Source of the DNA: UBA946 sp031550725
GTDB lineage: Bacteria > Bacillota > Clostridia > Oscillospirales > Ruminococcaceae
Assembly (NCBI GenBank): GCA_031550725.1
Contig: JAVBOH010000015.1
Span: 1-64,000 of the forward strand
Length of the DNA stretch: 64,000 nt
Direction of reading: 5' to 3'
Shown here: positions 61,428-64,000 of the stretch, piece by piece
Position numbering within the stretch: the first letter of the stretch is position 1
Layout of the letters: each line of letters opens with the position of its first letter
Translations under genes and position numbers: made by a program
The notes under the pieces: generated by a model
Databases searched by the model: none
What the model was told of the DNA's origin: nothing
Seen by the model: the letters and a program-made list of their open reading frames with translations, nothing else

Positions 61428-62006
61428 ATGAACGATAAGGAAAAACGTGTATTTGAGTTTATAAAAGAAAAAACAGAGGATGGCATACCGCCATCTATCC
61501 GTGAAATTTGTGCAGCACTTGGTATCAGATCGACATCAACTGCTGCAAGATACGTAAACACACTTGTTGACGAGGGTTATCTTGAGAAGATCGATGGCTG
61601 TAACCGTTCAATAAAGATTGTCGGCAAGGGTGCAACAAAAATCCCACTTGTTGGAACTATTACTGCTGGTCAGCCTATTACTGCAGTTGAGGATATTACT
61701 GACTATATTAACTTTCACGAGGATAAAAGCTATGGCGGGTCACTTTTTGCTCTTAGAGTACGTGGCGAAAGTATGATTAATGCTGCAATTCTTGACGGCG
61801 ACTTGGTTGTTATCGAAAAGTGCAGTGTTGTACGCAACGGTGAAATTGCCGCTTGCATGGTAAATGGCGAAGAAGCTACAGTAAAAACTTTTTATAAGGA
61901 GAATGGTCATTACAGACTTCAGCCTGAAAATGATACAATGGATCCAATCATTGTTGATGAGTGTGAAATCATTGGTAAGGTTGTTGCGGTATTGAGGTAT
62001 TTATAA
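61428..62006 (+). CDS. lexA: LexA repressor
   Basis: SOS regulator of 192 aa. The winged helix covers residues 1-65, with PPSIREICAALGIRSTSTAARYVNTL. The self-cleavage site is Ala80-Gly81 (GTITAGQP), and the catalytic dyad Ser115 (RGESMI) and Lys153 (ATVKTF) are present, so RecA-stimulated cleavage should work. The start is ATG 61428 with AAAGGA 8 nt upstream. No clear LexA box was found in front of this gene, in line with transcription from murC. Confidence 0.96.
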   Translation: MNDKEKRVFEFIKEKTEDGIPPSIREICAALGIRSTSTAARYVNTLVDEGYLEKIDGCNRSIKIVGKGATKIPLVGTITAGQPITAVEDITDYINFHEDKSYGGSLFALRVRGESMINAAILDGDLVVIEKCSVVRNGEIAACMVNGEEATVKTFYKENGHYRLQPENDTMDPIIVDECEIIGKVVAVLRYL

Positions 62007-63080
62007 ATGAGTAACAATTATTACAATGGCGTTCAATATTCGATTAACACTAATATTCCAGACAGCGAAGAAAAGCGAAAAATCCGTAAAATGTTCAATG
62101 GAATTGGTCTTGTTTTGTTAGCCGCTTACTTAATTACAGAAGTTTTAGGTAACTTTGGTTATTATCTGATATATGCAAGCGGGCATGAAAGTACATATAA
62201 TGATGCAGGATTATGGGTTGTTGGACCAATTGAAATGCTTGTACTTGGCTGCTCCCCTGCTATTTGCTTTCTGATTACTTTTTTCGGATACCACTTATTT
62301 ACTGGACAAAAGTTTAAAAGTATGCTGACAACAAAAAATGTCACATTGTCATTAATTGTATGCACCTGTATAATTGCTTTATTTTGCCAACAAATTAGTA
62401 CATTTATAAATATTGGCTTAAATATTTTACTTAGTACATTCAATCTTGAGGTATCATTCTTCGATTTTGAGATTAGTAAAGATGCTGCAACAACTTCTCT
62501 TGACTTATTTTCAAGCATTATTCTTGCACCTATTGCCGAGGAATTATTTTTCCGTGGTATTATTTTACGTAAAACAGCAAAAATAAGTCAGAATTTTGCA
62601 ATTTTCTTCTCTGCATTCGTTTTTGGATTTATGCATGGCAATCCATATCAGTTTTCACTTGGCTTCTTGATTGGTATTGTCTTTGGTTATGTTACAATTA
62701 AAACTGGCTCACTTTTACCTGCAATTATCGGTCATATGGTCGTTAACTTTAATGCCTCAATCAATACGATAACAGAAATATTCAATGATGATATTTATAA
62801 CTATATTTTCTATCCGCTAATGATAATCATACTTATTGTTGGATTTATTGTCTTATGCTCAATTAATTCTCATGGTCAGATTAAATTTCCACAATATACA
62901 GATTATCACAATAAACGTACTATGCCTATTTTGATAACATCATGGAGCATAATTCTTATAATGATTTTATATACTATTGATATTATAAAAAGTGTAAGTA
63001 TTATAACAGCACCAGAAAAACAAGAGGTCGTTATTGAAGGAACTCAAGCTGCATTTAATTTTTTAACAAGTTTACTATAA
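62007..63080 (+). CDS. CPBP intramembrane metalloprotease
   Basis: 357 aa, eight or nine helices. The CPBP (Abi) motifs are visible: IAEELFFRGI near 177 (EExxxR), FGFMHGNPYQF near 207 (FxxxH) and IGHMVVNFNAS near 243 (HxxxN). Relatives are type II CAAX-prenyl proteases or bacteriocin-immunity proteins; the bacterial substrate is usually unknown. The ATG directly follows the lexA stop, and its ribosome site (TTGAGG) is inside lexA, so the two are translationally coupled. It is followed by a strong terminator. Confidence 0.9.
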   Translation: MSNNYYNGVQYSINTNIPDSEEKRKIRKMFNGIGLVLLAAYLITEVLGNFGYYLIYASGHESTYNDAGLWVVGPIEMLVLGCSPAICFLITFFGYHLFTGQKFKSMLTTKNVTLSLIVCTCIIALFCQQISTFINIGLNILLSTFNLEVSFFDFEISKDAATTSLDLFSSIILAPIAEELFFRGIILRKTAKISQNFAIFFSAFVFGFMHGNPYQFSLGFLIGIVFGYVTIKTGSLLPAIIGHMVVNFNASINTITEIFNDDIYNYIFYPLMIIILIVGFIVLCSINSHGQIKFPQYTDYHNKRTMPILITSWSIILIMILYTIDIIKSVSIITAPEKQEVVIEGTQAAFNFLTSLL

Positions 63081-63091
63081 ATTCATATCAT

Positions 63092-63135
63092 AAAAAACAG
63101 GCTGCTGTACTTTTTTGTACAGCAGCCGTTTAATT
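63092..63135. terminator. Bidirectional terminator
   Basis: AAAAAACAGGCTGCTGTAC, loop TTTTTT, GTACAGCAGCC then TTTAATTTTATTTTTT, between the CPBP gene and the convergent chemoreceptor gene. Confidence 0.9.
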
Positions 63136-63999
63136 TTATTTTTTATTCCCTTTTGTATTTTTTTCTTTCTTTTCTTTTACTTTTTTCTCTTTGACAACCT
63201 TTTCCTTAACAATTTTCTCTTTAACTATTTTTTCCTTGACCTTTTTCTCTTTTGTACCTTTGTTAAAATACTTATTCCAAAAGTCAGAATTTTCTTTTTC
63301 ACCAGCTTGATTTTCTGTGATTTCAACTTTAGTTTCGACCATAGCTTCATCAGCCGATGCATTTTCTGTTATGGTTTCATTCTCTTTTTCAGCATTCAGA
63401 TTTTCTAATGAATATGCCAGTTCAGCATCAAGAGAAATAACATAATCGGCTTCTGAAATGATATCTTCAACTGTTATTTCATAACCATCATCAGAAGTCA
63501 TTTCATCGTCTGCTAAATCAACCTCGAGTGGTAATTCAATTTCACTAACTGAAATTTCATCAGAGCTTGTATTTTCATCGGATGAATTATCAAATGAATA
63601 ATTATCATCCTCTGAATTATAGTCATTCAAATCAATATTATTTAAGTCAACATCTTGAACATATATACTATTGTCAATTTCTTCATCCGGCTCGAAAAAG
63701 CCACCAAAGCTTTCAAGCATTTCACTTGCATAATTAGGATTTATTTCTTCTTTAAACTTCAAGTCATCATCATCTGCCTCACTAAAAACACCAACAAACT
63801 TAAACTTATTAATCATAAGCTTGAGGTCCTCTGAACCGCTGTACATCTTTTCAGCAATAGCAGCACTTTCTTCAGCAGTAGCCATGTTATTCTCGATAAT
63901 TTCGGTAATTTTCTTAACACTTCGTCTGATTTCAGTGATAGAGTCTGCCTGATTTTGTGATGCAGTTGTAATAGACTTAACCTTTTCACTTATTTCCTC
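63136..63999 (-). CDS. Chemoreceptor C-terminal part with unusual acidic and KEK tails (partial)
   Basis: The frame runs off the window, so the N-terminus is missing. The first ~50 visible residues are the last methylation helix of a chemoreceptor (ASQNQADSITEIRRSV, MATAEESAAIAEKMYSGSED, INKFKF). Ordinary receptors end here. This one continues for about 210 residues: a strongly acidic region rich in Asp, Glu and Ser (about 65-185), then a C-terminal Lys/Glu tail of repeats such as VKEKIVKEK (last ~45 residues). No known domain is recognised in the extension. It may mediate localisation or bind polyanions. Confidence 0.8.
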   Translation of the reverse strand, partial: EEISEKVKSITTASQNQADSITEIRRSVKKITEIIENNMATAEESAAIAEKMYSGSEDLKLMINKFKFVGVFSEADDDDLKFKEEINPNYASEMLESFGGFFEPDEEIDNSIYVQDVDLNNIDLNDYNSEDDNYSFDNSSDENTSSDEISVSEIELPLEVDLADDEMTSDDGYEITVEDIISEADYVISLDAELAYSLENLNAEKENETITENASADEAMVETKVEITENQAGEKENSDFWNKYFNKGTKEKKVKEKIVKEKIVKEKVVKEKKVKEKKEKNTKGNKK

Positions 64000-64000
64000 G

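Overview
The window is low-GC DNA typical of a gut Clostridia member. It resembles Ruminococcus/Oscillospiraceae: a Firmicutes T-box, a preQ1-I riboswitch, sigma-A promoters of the TTGACA/TATAAT type, sporulation genes (SpoIIE, a SpoIIAA-like STAS protein, SpoVG), a clostridial GlgC/GlgD pair and a lipoprotein GH5 cellulase. No rRNA, tRNA, CRISPR array, insertion sequence or prophage was seen. The species assignment is inference.

Layout. 1-3.8 kb: a STAS anti-anti-sigma factor, a DUF4253/DUF1963 gene pair with matching N-termini, and a type II pantothenate kinase. 4-7.4 kb: a 1138-residue polytopic membrane protein. 7.8-14 kb: a glycogen operon glgB-glgC-glgD-glgA on the minus strand. 14-17 kb: SpoIIE and an HPt protein. 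17.2-21.7 kb: a Phe-specific T-box leader, a small membrane protein, pheS and pheT. 21.7-27.6 kb (plus strand): a DUF6106-like protein, a degenerate AcpS, bifunctional Nnr, a lipoprotein, a candidate ncRNA and polyphosphate kinase. 27.7-29.4 kb: a chemoreceptor. 29.6-32.7 kb: a preQ1-riboswitch-controlled queuosine-precursor operon queD-queE-folE-queC-queF. 32.8-37.5 kb: an ABC exporter (ATPase plus large FtsX-type permease) diverging from a TetR regulator.

37.6-52.9 kb is a surface-glycan locus. It holds a frameshifted GT-C-like membrane protein, a sugar C-methyltransferase-like protein, RfbF, a radical SAM/SPASM protein, RfbH, GtrA, a GtrB-like GT2, an SDR, an aldolase fusion, a HAD phosphatase, an acetolactate-synthase-like ThDP enzyme and a second polytopic protein. 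Together they look like a dedicated supply of a CDP-linked 3,6-dideoxy, possibly branched, sugar. A GtrA/GtrB/GT-C apparatus would then attach that sugar to a surface polymer outside the membrane. 53-55.7 kb: an Rrf2 regulator, a GGGtGRT protein and a NifU-like protein. 55.9-64 kb: a probably broken hypothetical gene, the GH5 cellulase, a NUDIX hydrolase, SpoVG, murC-lexA-CPBP protease and the C-terminal part of a second chemoreceptor.

The most unusual signals are non-coding. There are two unrelated families of multi-hairpin elements, each present twice. Family 1 (662-929 and 7572-7730, opposite orientation) keeps a fixed order of abutting hairpins of nearly identical size while the middle hairpins have unrelated sequences. 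Family 2 (11731-11898 and 58164-58336) keeps its ends and two interleaved long-range helices, with a compensatory base change. Both family 2 copies lie just upstream of minus-strand carbohydrate genes. Two neighbouring glycan genes also share an odd start region in which a perfect hairpin sits between Shine-Dalgarno and start codon, with exactly 30 nt between the two.
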